45,721 bases of DNA from NCBI GenBank assembly GCA_902798285.1, contig CADBVZ010000028.1, positions 1 to 45,721 of the forward strand, given 5' to 3'. Source of the stretch: an uncultured Prevotella sp. GTDB taxonomy: Bacteria; Bacteroidota; Bacteroidia; Bacteroidales; Bacteroidaceae. Below are positions 1 through 7,458 of this stretch, piece by piece. The notes below the pieces were generated by a model. The model did not search any database and was not told the DNA's origin. It was given only the letters and a program-made list of their open reading frames with translations. Made by a program: the position numbers and the translations under genes. Positions within the stretch are counted from its first letter, which is position 1. Each line of letters begins with the position of its first letter.

Positions 1-59
1 ATTGCCATCTGCCCTTGTCGTTGTTCGAATTTGCAAGACAAGCCAAAGAAAAGAAATGA
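1..59 (+). CDS. C-terminal tail of an upstream gene (partial)
   Basis: Reading from base 3, an open frame gives a short tail ending in LFEFARQAKEKK and stops with TGA at 57-59. That TGA overlaps the ATG (56-58) of the next gene in an ATGA arrangement, which is typical of translationally coupled genes. Only about 18 residues are visible, so the product cannot be identified. The call rests on the stop/start overlap and the plausible basic, helical tail. Confidence 0.4.
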   Translation, partial: CHLPLSLFEFARQAKEKK

Positions 60-550
60 GCAGGATTATCAGAGAGGCAAGACCAACGGATGTGGCTGAG
101 ATTATGCAGGTCATGGATGCTGCAAAGATGATTATGCGGCAGTCTGGTAATATGCATCAATGGGGCGATGGCTATCCCTCAGAGGCCGTCATTACTGCTG
201 ATATGGAACGAAATGGCGGCTTTGTCATTGAGGACGTTGGCAAGGTCGTCGGCTACTTTGCTTTTCTGCCATCCCCAGAACCCACTTACGACAAGATCTA
301 TGAAGGAGAGTGGATTGATGATGTTCAACCTTATCATGTAGTCCATCGGATTGCCAGTTATCCTAATGTTCACGGTATCTTCAGCAGCATCATGGAATTC
401 TGCTTCTCTCATGATACGAACATCCGCATAGATACTCACTGCGACAACAAGATTATGCAACATAATATCTTGAAGCACGGATTCACCTATTGCGGTATCA
501 TCTATCTGTTGTCAGGCGATGAAAGACTGGCTTATCAAAGGATCGTTTGA
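56..550 (+). CDS. GNAT family N-acetyltransferase
   Basis: A 164-residue protein starting MSRIIREARPTDVAEI, the usual opening of a GCN5-related N-acetyltransferase (first beta strand and helix). The middle holds the substrate-side strands (GYFAFLPSPEP). The C-terminal part, with DTHCDNKIMQHNILKHGF, matches the acetyl-CoA-side helix and the 'N..m...l.k.GF' ending of Bacteroidales members. The family transfers an acetyl group from acetyl-CoA to an amine; the substrate cannot be read from sequence. An open frame extends upstream to base 2, but ATG 56 overlaps the stop of the preceding frame and gives the normal GNAT N-terminus, so I prefer it. Confidence 0.85.
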   Translation: MSRIIREARPTDVAEIMQVMDAAKMIMRQSGNMHQWGDGYPSEAVITADMERNGGFVIEDVGKVVGYFAFLPSPEPTYDKIYEGEWIDDVQPYHVVHRIASYPNVHGIFSSIMEFCFSHDTNIRIDTHCDNKIMQHNILKHGFTYCGIIYLLSGDERLAYQRIV

Positions 551-752
551 CACACCCTCCTTGGCTGGCTATCGACTGGCTGGGTTGTCTGCTCTGGTCG
601 GCCTCGGTGCTCGAAGTAATCTGGCATACATTAGTGCGGAGATCACCAACGCGAAGGGTGAGCTCTGCAACGAGGGCGAGGCCATCTACTTCCTGATGAA
701 CGAAGAAAAAGCCAAAGAAATGGGATTCCTGCATTGTGAGGTAGAAGAATAA
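519..752 (+). pseudogene. C-terminal remnant of a PaaI-like hotdog thioesterase
   Basis: The last 45 or so codons read ARSNLAYISAEITNAKGEL, then a stretch ending NEEKAKEMGF. This is the C-terminal strand pair of small PaaI-type acyl-CoA thioesterases (hotdog fold). The complete family is about 140-160 residues; here the helix and catalytic half are missing. The bases before position about 580 belong to the end of the acetyltransferase in another frame. The apparent start at 519 lies inside that gene and gives residues unlike the family. I read this as the 3' end of a deleted gene, not a functional 77-residue protein. A short ORF that is still translated cannot be excluded. Confidence 0.55.
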
Positions 753-767
753 CTCGATTAAGTGAGA

Positions 768-794
768 GCAGAGTTAAGTTTACTTGAACTCTGC
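768..794. repeat. Short inverted repeat downstream of the thioesterase remnant
   Basis: GCAGAGTT (768-775) and AACTCTGC (787-794) can pair, with further partial pairing inside. No run of T follows, so it is a weak terminator candidate. It may instead be a copy of a dispersed intergenic repeat. The rest of 753-972 shows no gene. Confidence 0.4.
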
Positions 795-972
795 CGAGCG
801 TGAGATTCTTCGTATAATTACAAGTAGGTATTACATACCAACTCCCTGTCAGTGGTTCTTTTCATTATGATACTTTCATAAACTATCCTAAATCATGAGG
901 TCAGAATTACGAATAATCAGAGAAAAATGATTAACTTTGACGACAGTTTTAAGAGAAATCAGAGAATTTCAC

Positions 973-2238
973 ATGATGGATATACAGAGTTTCTTCATAT
1001 CGCCATTCCCGCTGACGCGCCTACCCGTAGCCTTTCTGAATGTGGTCTGCGAGATGGCCCCTTATCTGTTGCTGGGATTCTTCATCGCAGGAGTGCTGCA
1101 CGTATTCGTGCCGCAGAAATTCTATGCCAACTATCTTTCGCGTAACAATAAGTTGTCCGTGCTATGGGCGGCGCTACTGGGTGTACCTCTGCCGCTGTGT
1201 TCGTGCGGCGTCATCCCTACGGCTATCGGACTCAGGAACGAAAAGGCTTCGAAGGGAGCCATTGCCTCGTTTCTGATTGCCACACCGCAGACGGGCATCG
1301 ACTCCATCCTGGCTACGTTCTCGCTGATGGGACTTGGCTTTGCCATTATCCGTCCTACTGCAGCACTTATCACAGGTGTATGCGGAGGATTGCTGGTAAA
1401 CCGACTTGTTCGTGAGGATGATATAAGGGACGATGCGACTACTTCATGCCAGATAGAAAGCGGCAACAAAATATGGCGCGTGCTGAAGTATGCCTACTAT
1501 GATATGCTTCGCGACATCGGCCTGCGACTGCTCATCGGACTTATAGTAGCTGCATTGATTCAGGTGGCTGTGCCCGATGAGTTCTTCCTCAGTTTCGGTA
1601 GTCAGCCGTTGCTGCAGATGCTGGTGATACTCATCATCGCCGTGCCAATGTATATCTGCTCTACGGGTAGCATCCCCGTGGCGGCGGCACTGATGATGAA
1701 GGGGCTCTCACCAGGAGCAGCACTGGTGATGCTGATGGCAGGTCCTGCTGTCAATCTCGCCTCTATACTTGTGATTCACAAGTCAATGGGACGTCGTTTT
1801 ACATCGATTTACCTGATGACCATTGTGGGCTTCGCTGTTCTCTTCGGCCTACTGCTCAATGCTACGGGAATCGACTTTGCCGTTGCTGCTCAGGATGCTT
1901 GTTGCATGGGGGCATCCGCCATGCCAAGTCCGTTCAAGATTGTTTGCGCCACAGTATTAACATTATTAATTATATTTGCTCTTATGATGAAACTATTCAG
2001 CAAGTTTACCAGCAAAAAGCCGTTAGACCCAGATGTGATCGTCTATCGGGTTGAGGACATGCATTGCAGTCATTGCGAGGCTGCCGTAGTTCGTGCCGTC
2101 GAAGATCTCCCCGGCGTAGAAATAGCCAAGGCTAGTGCCTCTGCCAATACCCTCACCATCAAAGGCTCTGCTACCGAAGAGGCCATCCGCGCAGCCGTTG
2201 AGGGTATAGGATATACGTTCAAAGGACGTAGCAGTTAG
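973..2238 (+). CDS. SO_0444-type Cu/Zn efflux permease with C-terminal HMA domain
   Basis: About 421 residues from ATG 973 (a second ATG follows at 976). An in-frame extension to TTG 937 is possible but adds residues unlike the family. The protein has many hydrophobic segments of the permease (DUF318/YraQ-like) family, with the hallmark LPLCSCGVIP and, in the second half, a related ICSTGSIPVAAAL motif. After a long linker with a Cys-rich patch (DACCMGAS), the last 65 or so residues form a heavy-metal-associated domain with the metal-binding motif MHCSHC and the ending GIGYTF. Members of this group are described as Cu/Zn efflux permeases of the inner membrane; the HMA domain would capture the ion. 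Metal specificity cannot be told from sequence. Confidence 0.82.
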   Translation: MMDIQSFFISPFPLTRLPVAFLNVVCEMAPYLLLGFFIAGVLHVFVPQKFYANYLSRNNKLSVLWAALLGVPLPLCSCGVIPTAIGLRNEKASKGAIASFLIATPQTGIDSILATFSLMGLGFAIIRPTAALITGVCGGLLVNRLVREDDIRDDATTSCQIESGNKIWRVLKYAYYDMLRDIGLRLLIGLIVAALIQVAVPDEFFLSFGSQPLLQMLVILIIAVPMYICSTGSIPVAAALMMKGLSPGAALVMLMAGPAVNLASILVIHKSMGRRFTSIYLMTIVGFAVLFGLLLNATGIDFAVAAQDACCMGASAMPSPFKIVCATVLTLLIIFALMMKLFSKFTSKKPLDPDVIVYRVEDMHCSHCEAAVVRAVEDLPGVEIAKASASANTLTIKGSATEEAIRAAVEGIGYTFKGRSS

Positions 2239-2436
2239 AGCCATCTTGCCGACAAGAGTATCGAACTTGACTGTGCCCAGTTGGAATATATCTGTAGTCT
2301 GGGTCTTCGTGGTTTGTTACAGTTGAAACAGGAAAGTGCCGCCAAGGGAGGTAGTCTGATACTAACTCACGTCGACGGCGAAGTGAAAAAGATTCTCAGA
2401 CTAACAGGCTTCGACCGCCTGTTCAATATCCGATAG
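2239..2436 (+). pseudogene. Remnant of a STAS-domain (anti-sigma-factor antagonist) gene
   Basis: Directly after the permease stop, and in the same frame, 65 sense codons run to TAG at 2434-2436. They read IELDCAQLEYICSLGLRGLL, then a strand, and end LTGFDRLFNIR. This is the second half of a STAS domain: the 'D...v.yisS.GLr.Ll' loop and the closing 'TGf..lF.i' helix. There is no start codon and the first half is missing. The SS pair that normally holds the phosphorylated serine reads CS. It is either a decayed STAS gene or a former fusion to the permease separated by the TAG. Confidence 0.6.
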
Positions 2437-2448
2437 GCATATAAAACT

Positions 2449-2913
2449 ATGATTAGAAGAGCTGAAATAAAAGATATACCAGGTATCATTGACCTGCTGC
2501 ATCAAGTGGATATGGTACATCATGTGCTGCGCCCTGACTTGTTCAAACCGAACACGACTAAGTATAATGAGCAAGAACTCGAAGACTTGCTCGGCGATGA
2601 CAGCAAACCGATCTTCGTTTTTGAAGATGGGGCCATATTAGGTCATGCCTTCTGCATGATAACCGAAGTAAAGGGCGATAAATTGCTGGAGGACATCAAA
2701 ACGCTGTATATCGATGACATCTGTGTGGATGAAAAGGCTCGCGGCAAACACGTTGGCAAAGCTTTATATGAGTTTGTCCGTGACTATGCCAAGTCTATTG
2801 GATGCAACAACATCACCCTGAATGTTTGGTACGGCAACGACCCGGCATTAAGCTTCTATAGAAACATGGGCATGAAAGTACAGAAAACGACAATGGAAAT
2901 TGTGCTACTTTAA
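2449..2913 (+). CDS. GNAT family N-acetyltransferase
   Basis: A 154-residue single-domain acetyltransferase starting MIRRAEIKDIPGIIDLL. The acetyl-CoA-binding motif A is clear: IDDICVDEKARGKHVGKALY contains the R-G-x-x-V-G-x-A loop. Motif B (NNITLNVWYGNDPALSFYRN, then MGM) and the C-terminal strand ending in MEIVLL follow. It resembles the YhbS/RimI-like group that acts on small molecules or protein N-termini, but the substrate is unknown. It starts 12 bases after the STAS remnant, and no separate promoter was recognised. Confidence 0.87.
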   Translation: MIRRAEIKDIPGIIDLLHQVDMVHHVLRPDLFKPNTTKYNEQELEDLLGDDSKPIFVFEDGAILGHAFCMITEVKGDKLLEDIKTLYIDDICVDEKARGKHVGKALYEFVRDYAKSIGCNNITLNVWYGNDPALSFYRNMGMKVQKTTMEIVLL

Positions 2914-2923
2914 GTCGCTGCCA

Positions 2924-3386
2924 TTAGAAGCAGTATTTAAACTTCAGGAATACTTCTGAGTTCTTATTGTAGACGGTAAACATGCCTCTGTCGGCATGGA
3001 AGAAGTCGTAGCCTATGATGGCATGTAATTGGTCGTTCAGGGCGTAGTCGGCACTCAGGCGATTGTAGACACCGCCATTGGTTACATCGATATAGGCAAA
3101 ACTTTGGAGGGCAAGCGTGTTGTGTAACAACTCCTTGGAGATATGACTTATAACCTATATAAGTGATACGAATCTGCTGGGTATCACTATTTTTAGGTAT
3201 GGTAAATCTACCTTCTGCATCGGAAACAGTAAGTGGTTTGCCTTTCTTGGCATCATGAATCGTGGAACCGATGATGGGCTCCTGAGTATCCTTGTCAAGT
3301 ACGACACCACGCAAAACGCCTTGTGCATCAGCTACTTGGAGGATCACCACCGCTAAAATTGTAATAATTATCCTTTGTATCTGCAT
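2924..3386 (-). pseudogene. Internally deleted outer-membrane receptor (TonB-receptor-like)
   Basis: Reading on the minus strand from ATG 3386, the first 80 or so codons encode a signal peptide (hydrophobic core IIITILAVVILQVADAQ) followed by a carboxypeptidase-regulatory-like domain (GVVLDKDTQEPIIGSTI ... RITYIGYKSY). This is the N-terminal extension of SusC/RagA-type TonB-dependent receptors. The frame then breaks near 3135-3150. In another frame the last 60 or so codons look like the closing beta-strands of an outer-membrane barrel, ending in the aromatic FLKFKYCF. Plug and most of the barrel are absent, so this is a large internal deletion with a frameshift. The start at 3386 is preferred because the promoter element covers the upstream ATG at 3407. 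Confidence 0.65.
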
Positions 3387-3404
3387 CTGTTTTTTAATGA
3401 GATA

Positions 3405-3412
3405 CAAAGGTA
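3405..3412 (-). promoter_or_regulatory. Bacteroidetes -7 element (TACCTTTG)
   Basis: On the minus strand TACCTTTG matches TAnnTTTG about 20 bases before ATG 3386 of the broken receptor gene. It suggests the remnant may still be transcribed. Confidence 0.5.
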
Positions 3413-3510
3413 CTGAGTTTTAATTAGGTAAGCAATACTCAAAAATGAGTATTTATATGATTTTCTGACGAAATATGTGGAATAATGACAGGGTTTTCGG
3501 AAAAAAATCG

Positions 3511-3518
3511 TATATTTG
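3511..3518 (+). promoter_or_regulatory. Bacteroidetes -7 element (TATATTTG)
   Basis: TATATTTG matches TAnnTTTG and lies 22 bases before ATG 3541 of the symporter gene. This argues for that start over the in-frame ATG at 3475, which lies upstream of the promoter. Confidence 0.55.
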
Positions 3519-3540
3519 TCACCGAAATAATAATTATCCT

Positions 3541-4761
3541 ATGCAGATATACAGTATTTTCAACAAGTGGAGTCAGACAAGCCTTGTGCTTCGCATACTC
3601 GTGGGTCTCGTCATTGGTGCCTGTCTTGGACTCATCGTACCGCAGTGGGCAGGTATCAGCATCCTTGGCATGGTGTTCGTCAGTGCGTTGAAAGCCATCG
3701 CGCCTATTTTGGTGGCAGTTCTTGTGGCTGCGAGTATTGCCAAGGCTGGAGGTGGCCTGGGTCCCAGGTTCCGCGTGGTCATCTCACGCTATATGCTCAG
3801 CACATTCATTGCCGCCATGTGTGCTGTGGTAGGCAGTTTCCTGTTCCCCGTTACGCTGCAGCTGAGCGATGTGGTAGAAGGGGCAGCCCCTGGTGCGCTC
3901 ACCGATGTCTTTACCAACCTTGTTACTAATATGGTGTCCAACCCAATGCAGTCGGTGTCGCAGGCCAACTATATCGGTATCCTGTTTTGGGCCATCTTGA
4001 TTGGTATCGCCCTGAAGCTGAAAGCCAGCCAGAAGACCATCGACGTGGTGCAGGATCTTTCGCAGGTGATCACGCAGACCGTGAAGTGGGTGATTCAGTT
4101 TGCCCCGTTCGGTATCTTAGGACTGGTGTTCACGTCGGTATCGGAGAGCGGTCTGGAAGTGTTTACCACCTACGGACACCTCGTATTGCTGCTCGTGGGC
4201 TGTATGCTGGCCAATACGCTCATCTTCAATCCGCTCATCTCCTTCCTCATGCTGCGCCGCAATCCCTATCCCCTGCTTTTCACCTGTCTGAAGGAGAGCG
4301 GACTGCAGGCCTTCTTCACCCGCTCGTCGGCAGCCAACATTCCCATCAACATGAACCTGTGTAAGAAACTGGGTCTCGATGAGGACTTCTATTCGGTGAG
4401 CATTCCGCTGGGCGCTACAATCAACATGGACGGCGCCGCCGTTACTATTACGGTGATGACAATGGCTGTAGCACATACTGTGGGGGTTGATGTGACGTTC
4501 GCATCGGCTCTCTTCCTGAGCATCATCGCCACGCTGGGAGCTTGCGGCACATCGGGCGTGGCCGGAGGTTCGCTGCTGTTGATACCTATGGCTTGTTCAT
4601 TCTTCAATATTGGCAATGATATTGCCATGCAGGCCGTAGGCGTTGGCTTTATCATCGGTGTGATACAGGACAGTGTGGAGACCGCCCTCAACTCCAGCGG
4701 CGATGTATTCTTCACCGCCACAGCAGAATACTATGACAGAATGAAGAAAGGACAATCGTGA
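3541..4761 (+). CDS. sstT: Sodium:serine/threonine symporter SstT
   Basis: A 406-residue inner-membrane protein of the dicarboxylate/amino acid:cation symporter (DAACS, glutamate-transporter fold) family, closest in pattern to SstT. Visible signatures are the N-terminal SLVLRILVGLVIGACLG, the serine-rich hairpin motif TRSSAANIPINMNLCKKLG, the sodium-binding NMDGAA motif, and the second hairpin region TLGACGTSGVAGGSLLLIPM. Length agrees with SstT (about 400-415). It imports serine and threonine with sodium. GH3 begins 16 bases after its stop, so the two are probably co-transcribed, although their functions are not obviously linked. Confidence 0.9.
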   Translation: MQIYSIFNKWSQTSLVLRILVGLVIGACLGLIVPQWAGISILGMVFVSALKAIAPILVAVLVAASIAKAGGGLGPRFRVVISRYMLSTFIAAMCAVVGSFLFPVTLQLSDVVEGAAPGALTDVFTNLVTNMVSNPMQSVSQANYIGILFWAILIGIALKLKASQKTIDVVQDLSQVITQTVKWVIQFAPFGILGLVFTSVSESGLEVFTTYGHLVLLLVGCMLANTLIFNPLISFLMLRRNPYPLLFTCLKESGLQAFFTRSSAANIPINMNLCKKLGLDEDFYSVSIPLGATINMDGAAVTITVMTMAVAHTVGVDVTFASALFLSIIATLGACGTSGVAGGSLLLIPMACSFFNIGNDIAMQAVGVGFIIGVIQDSVETALNSSGDVFFTATAEYYDRMKKGQS

Positions 4762-4777
4762 AACAATACAATTAGGT

Positions 4778-7030
4778 ATGAAGCTCAAGTTAATGAATCT
4801 GATGCTGGCGGCACTGCTCATGGCGAGTATCCCAGCAATGGCCGAGAGCCAACAAGATAAGATGAATCAGTTTATCGACCAGCTGATGTCGAAGATGACC
4901 GTCGAGGAGAAACTCGGACAGATGAACCTGCTGCCTGGCACCTCGGCTACGACGGGTGAGTTGAAGAACAGTCCGCTACTGTCATTGATAGAGCAGGGCA
5001 AGCTGGGCACCGTACTGAACCAGACGGGTGTGGAAGGCATCAGGCAGTTGCAGGACGCTGCGAAGAGAAGTCGTCTGGGCATCCCCGTACTCGTAGGCAT
5101 GGACGTGATTCACGGCTACGAGACCATCTTCCCCATCCCCTTGGGTATGTCGTGCAGCTGGAATATGGAGGCGATAGAGCAGGCTGCGAGGATAGCCGCC
5201 AAGGAGGCCACCGCCGATGGTATCTGTTGGACCTACAGTCCGATGGTGGATATTGCGCTCGATGCCCGCTGGGGCCGTATTGCCGAGGGCAACGGTGAGG
5301 ATCCGTTCTTAGGCGCTCGCATCGCTGAGGCATTGGTAAAGGGCTATCAGGGCAACTACGGTCCGGAGAACATGATGGCCTGCGTGAAGCACTATGCCCT
5401 CTACGGCGGGGCTGAGGCAGGGCGCGATTATAATACAGTGGACATGAGCCACGTGAGGATGTACAATCAGTTCTTCCCGCCTTATGAGGCAGCCGCCAAG
5501 GCAGGGGCAGGCTCGGTGATGACCTCGTTCAATATCGTGGACTATATTCCCGCCACGTCCAACAAATGGCTCATCGACGACGTGCTGCGCAAACAATGGG
5601 GATGGAACGGCTTTGTGGTGACCGATTACGGTGCCATTGCTGAGATTATCAAACACGGACTGGGCGACCTGCAACAAGCCTCGGTGCTGGCCCTGAAAGC
5701 CGGTACGGATATGGACATGTGTGCCGAAGGCTTTATCAAGACACTCGAACAGTCGCTGAAAGAGGGTAAGGTGACGATGGCCGAGATCGATCAGGCCTGC
5801 CGCCGTGTGCTGGAGGCGAAATACATCTTAGGTTTGTTTGACAACCCCTACCGCTTCCTCGACCCCAAGCGCCGAGCCACTGACATCTACACCCCTGAGC
5901 ATCGTCAGGCAGCGCGTCAACTGGCTGCGGAATCGTTCGTGCTGCTGAAGAATGAGGGTTCACTCCTACCGCTGAAGAAGCAGGGGAAGATTGCGCTCAT
6001 CGGACCGATGGCAGATAACCGTATCAACATGGCCGGTACCTGGGCACCGACAGCCGCCAACGAACGCTACGCCACGCTGAAGGAGGCGATGGAGAAAGCA
6101 TTGGCAGGCAAGGCGACTGTCAGCTATGCCCAGGGTTGCAACTTCACCAGCGACTCCACCCTGCAGAAGGACGGCGGATTCTACCGTCAGACGCCTTTCA
6201 AGGACGCAGAACAGTTGAAGCGTGAGGCCCTTCAGGCAGCCCGTGATGCCGATGTCATCGTCTGCGCCATGGGAGAGTCGGCAGAGATGAGCGGCGAGTG
6301 TAGTAGCCGTGCTACACTCGAGATCTTCGACACTCAGCGGGAGTTGTTAGAGGCCCTGCTCGCATTAGGCAAGCCCTTGGTGGTGCTAAACTTTTCTGGC
6401 CGTCCGACGGTGCTGACCTGGGAGAACAGTCATGTGCCCGCCATCCTACAGGTATGGTTTGGTGGCAGTGAGGCTGGCGATGCCATCTGCGACGTGCTCT
6501 TCGGCGACAAGGTGCCATGCGGCAAGCTTACCACCTCGATGCCTCAGGCTACAGGACAGGAACCGCTCTATTACAACCATCTGCCGACGGGAAGACCTGT
6601 GGGAGAAGACCAGAGCTCGTTCTCGAAATTCGCCAGCAACTACTTCGATGTGCGCAACGATCCGCTGTTTCCCTTTGGATTCGGACTGAGCTATACCACC
6701 TTCGAATACAGCGACATCCGCATGGACGGGCGGAAAGCATCTGTGACGGTTACCAATACAGGCGACTATGAGGGCGTAGAAATCGTACAGCTATACATCC
6801 ATGACGTCGTGGCCAGCATCACCCGCCCTGTTAAGGAACTGAAAGGTTTCCAGCGCATTCATTTGAAGAAGGGCGAGAGCAAGGAAGTGACGTTTGAGAT
6901 TACCGACGACCTGCTGAAGTTCTATAACAGCAACCTGGACTACATCTTAGAGCCTGGTGACTTTGAAGTCATGATTGGCCCAAACAGCAGTCTGAAGAAC
7001 CTGAAGAAAACAGTATTGACAATCAAATAA
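4778..7030 (+). CDS. bglX: Glycoside hydrolase family 3 beta-glycosidase (BglX-like)
   Basis: A 750-residue protein with a signal peptide (to about residue 22, ending AMAES), so periplasmic or outer-surface. The order is: GH3 N-terminal TIM barrel (residues about 30-370; MTVEEKLGQMN, GMDVIHGYETIFPIPLG, KHYALYGGAEAGRDYN), GH3 C-terminal alpha/beta domain (about 395-620) and a fibronectin-III-like domain (about 660-745; FGFGLSYTTFEYS is its entry). The catalytic nucleophile should be D283 in VVTDYGAI. The pattern and length fit BglX-type beta-glucosidases. Beta-xylosidase or other beta-glycosidase activity is possible, because GH3 specificity cannot be read here. It lies in a co-directional run between sstT and a GH106-type gene. 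Confidence 0.9.
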   Translation: MKLKLMNLMLAALLMASIPAMAESQQDKMNQFIDQLMSKMTVEEKLGQMNLLPGTSATTGELKNSPLLSLIEQGKLGTVLNQTGVEGIRQLQDAAKRSRLGIPVLVGMDVIHGYETIFPIPLGMSCSWNMEAIEQAARIAAKEATADGICWTYSPMVDIALDARWGRIAEGNGEDPFLGARIAEALVKGYQGNYGPENMMACVKHYALYGGAEAGRDYNTVDMSHVRMYNQFFPPYEAAAKAGAGSVMTSFNIVDYIPATSNKWLIDDVLRKQWGWNGFVVTDYGAIAEIIKHGLGDLQQASVLALKAGTDMDMCAEGFIKTLEQSLKEGKVTMAEIDQACRRVLEAKYILGLFDNPYRFLDPKRRATDIYTPEHRQAARQLAAESFVLLKNEGSLLPLKKQGKIALIGPMADNRINMAGTWAPTAANERYATLKEAMEKALAGKATVSYAQGCNFTSDSTLQKDGGFYRQTPFKDAEQLKREALQAARDADVIVCAMGESAEMSGECSSRATLEIFDTQRELLEALLALGKPLVVLNFSGRPTVLTWENSHVPAILQVWFGGSEAGDAICDVLFGDKVPCGKLTTSMPQATGQEPLYYNHLPTGRPVGEDQSSFSKFASNYFDVRNDPLFPFGFGLSYTTFEYSDIRMDGRKASVTVTNTGDYEGVEIVQLYIHDVVASITRPVKELKGFQRIHLKKGESKEVTFEITDDLLKFYNSNLDYILEPGDFEVMIGPNSSLKNLKKTVLTIK

Positions 7031-7045
7031 CAGAAAGATCTGTAT

Positions 7046-7438
7046 ATGAAGCCCAAGATAGAGACTCACAAAGTACAGAAGTTCATGATCTATGACAGGA
7101 TGGCGAGGAAAGGCTCTTCTGCCTATTCTCCGAAATCCCATTCTGCCCCACATTTCGAAGGACATTATGTCGAGGGAATGGAAGAATGGACCAGCCACTA
7201 CTGTTTCAATAAGAAAGAAGACGGTACTTACGAGGCCGAACTTGACGAAGCATGGGACGAAGGCAGTCACTATGGTGGTGGAACGATCAATGTGGCTATT
7301 CCCAAGGAATGGTTTAGTCTCTCCTACGACGAATTCCTTGAACGTGTTATCACCCTTGCCGCAGCGAAACATTATGGCTTCACCCCTGATGACCTGAAAG
7401 AGAAAGAAGGACTGAAGGAGTTCTTTGGATTTAAATGA
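7046..7438 (+). CDS. Conserved-looking hypothetical protein, 130 residues
   Basis: I do not recognise a family. It is a soluble, charged protein without signal peptide or membrane segment, starting MKPKIETHKVQKFMIYDRMA. It has several aromatic and glycine patches (DEGSHYGGGTINVAIPKEWF) and a C-terminal helical stretch (AAAKHYGFTPDDLKEKEG) that resembles a small helical recognition motif. It begins 15 bases after the GH3 stop and ends 20 bases before the GH106-type gene, in the same direction. The tight spacing and ordinary codon use support a real gene. No function is assigned. Confidence 0.65.
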   Translation: MKPKIETHKVQKFMIYDRMARKGSSAYSPKSHSAPHFEGHYVEGMEEWTSHYCFNKKEDGTYEAELDEAWDEGSHYGGGTINVAIPKEWFSLSYDEFLERVITLAAAKHYGFTPDDLKEKEGLKEFFGFK

Positions 7439-7458
7439 TTAATTATAATTGATGTGAT

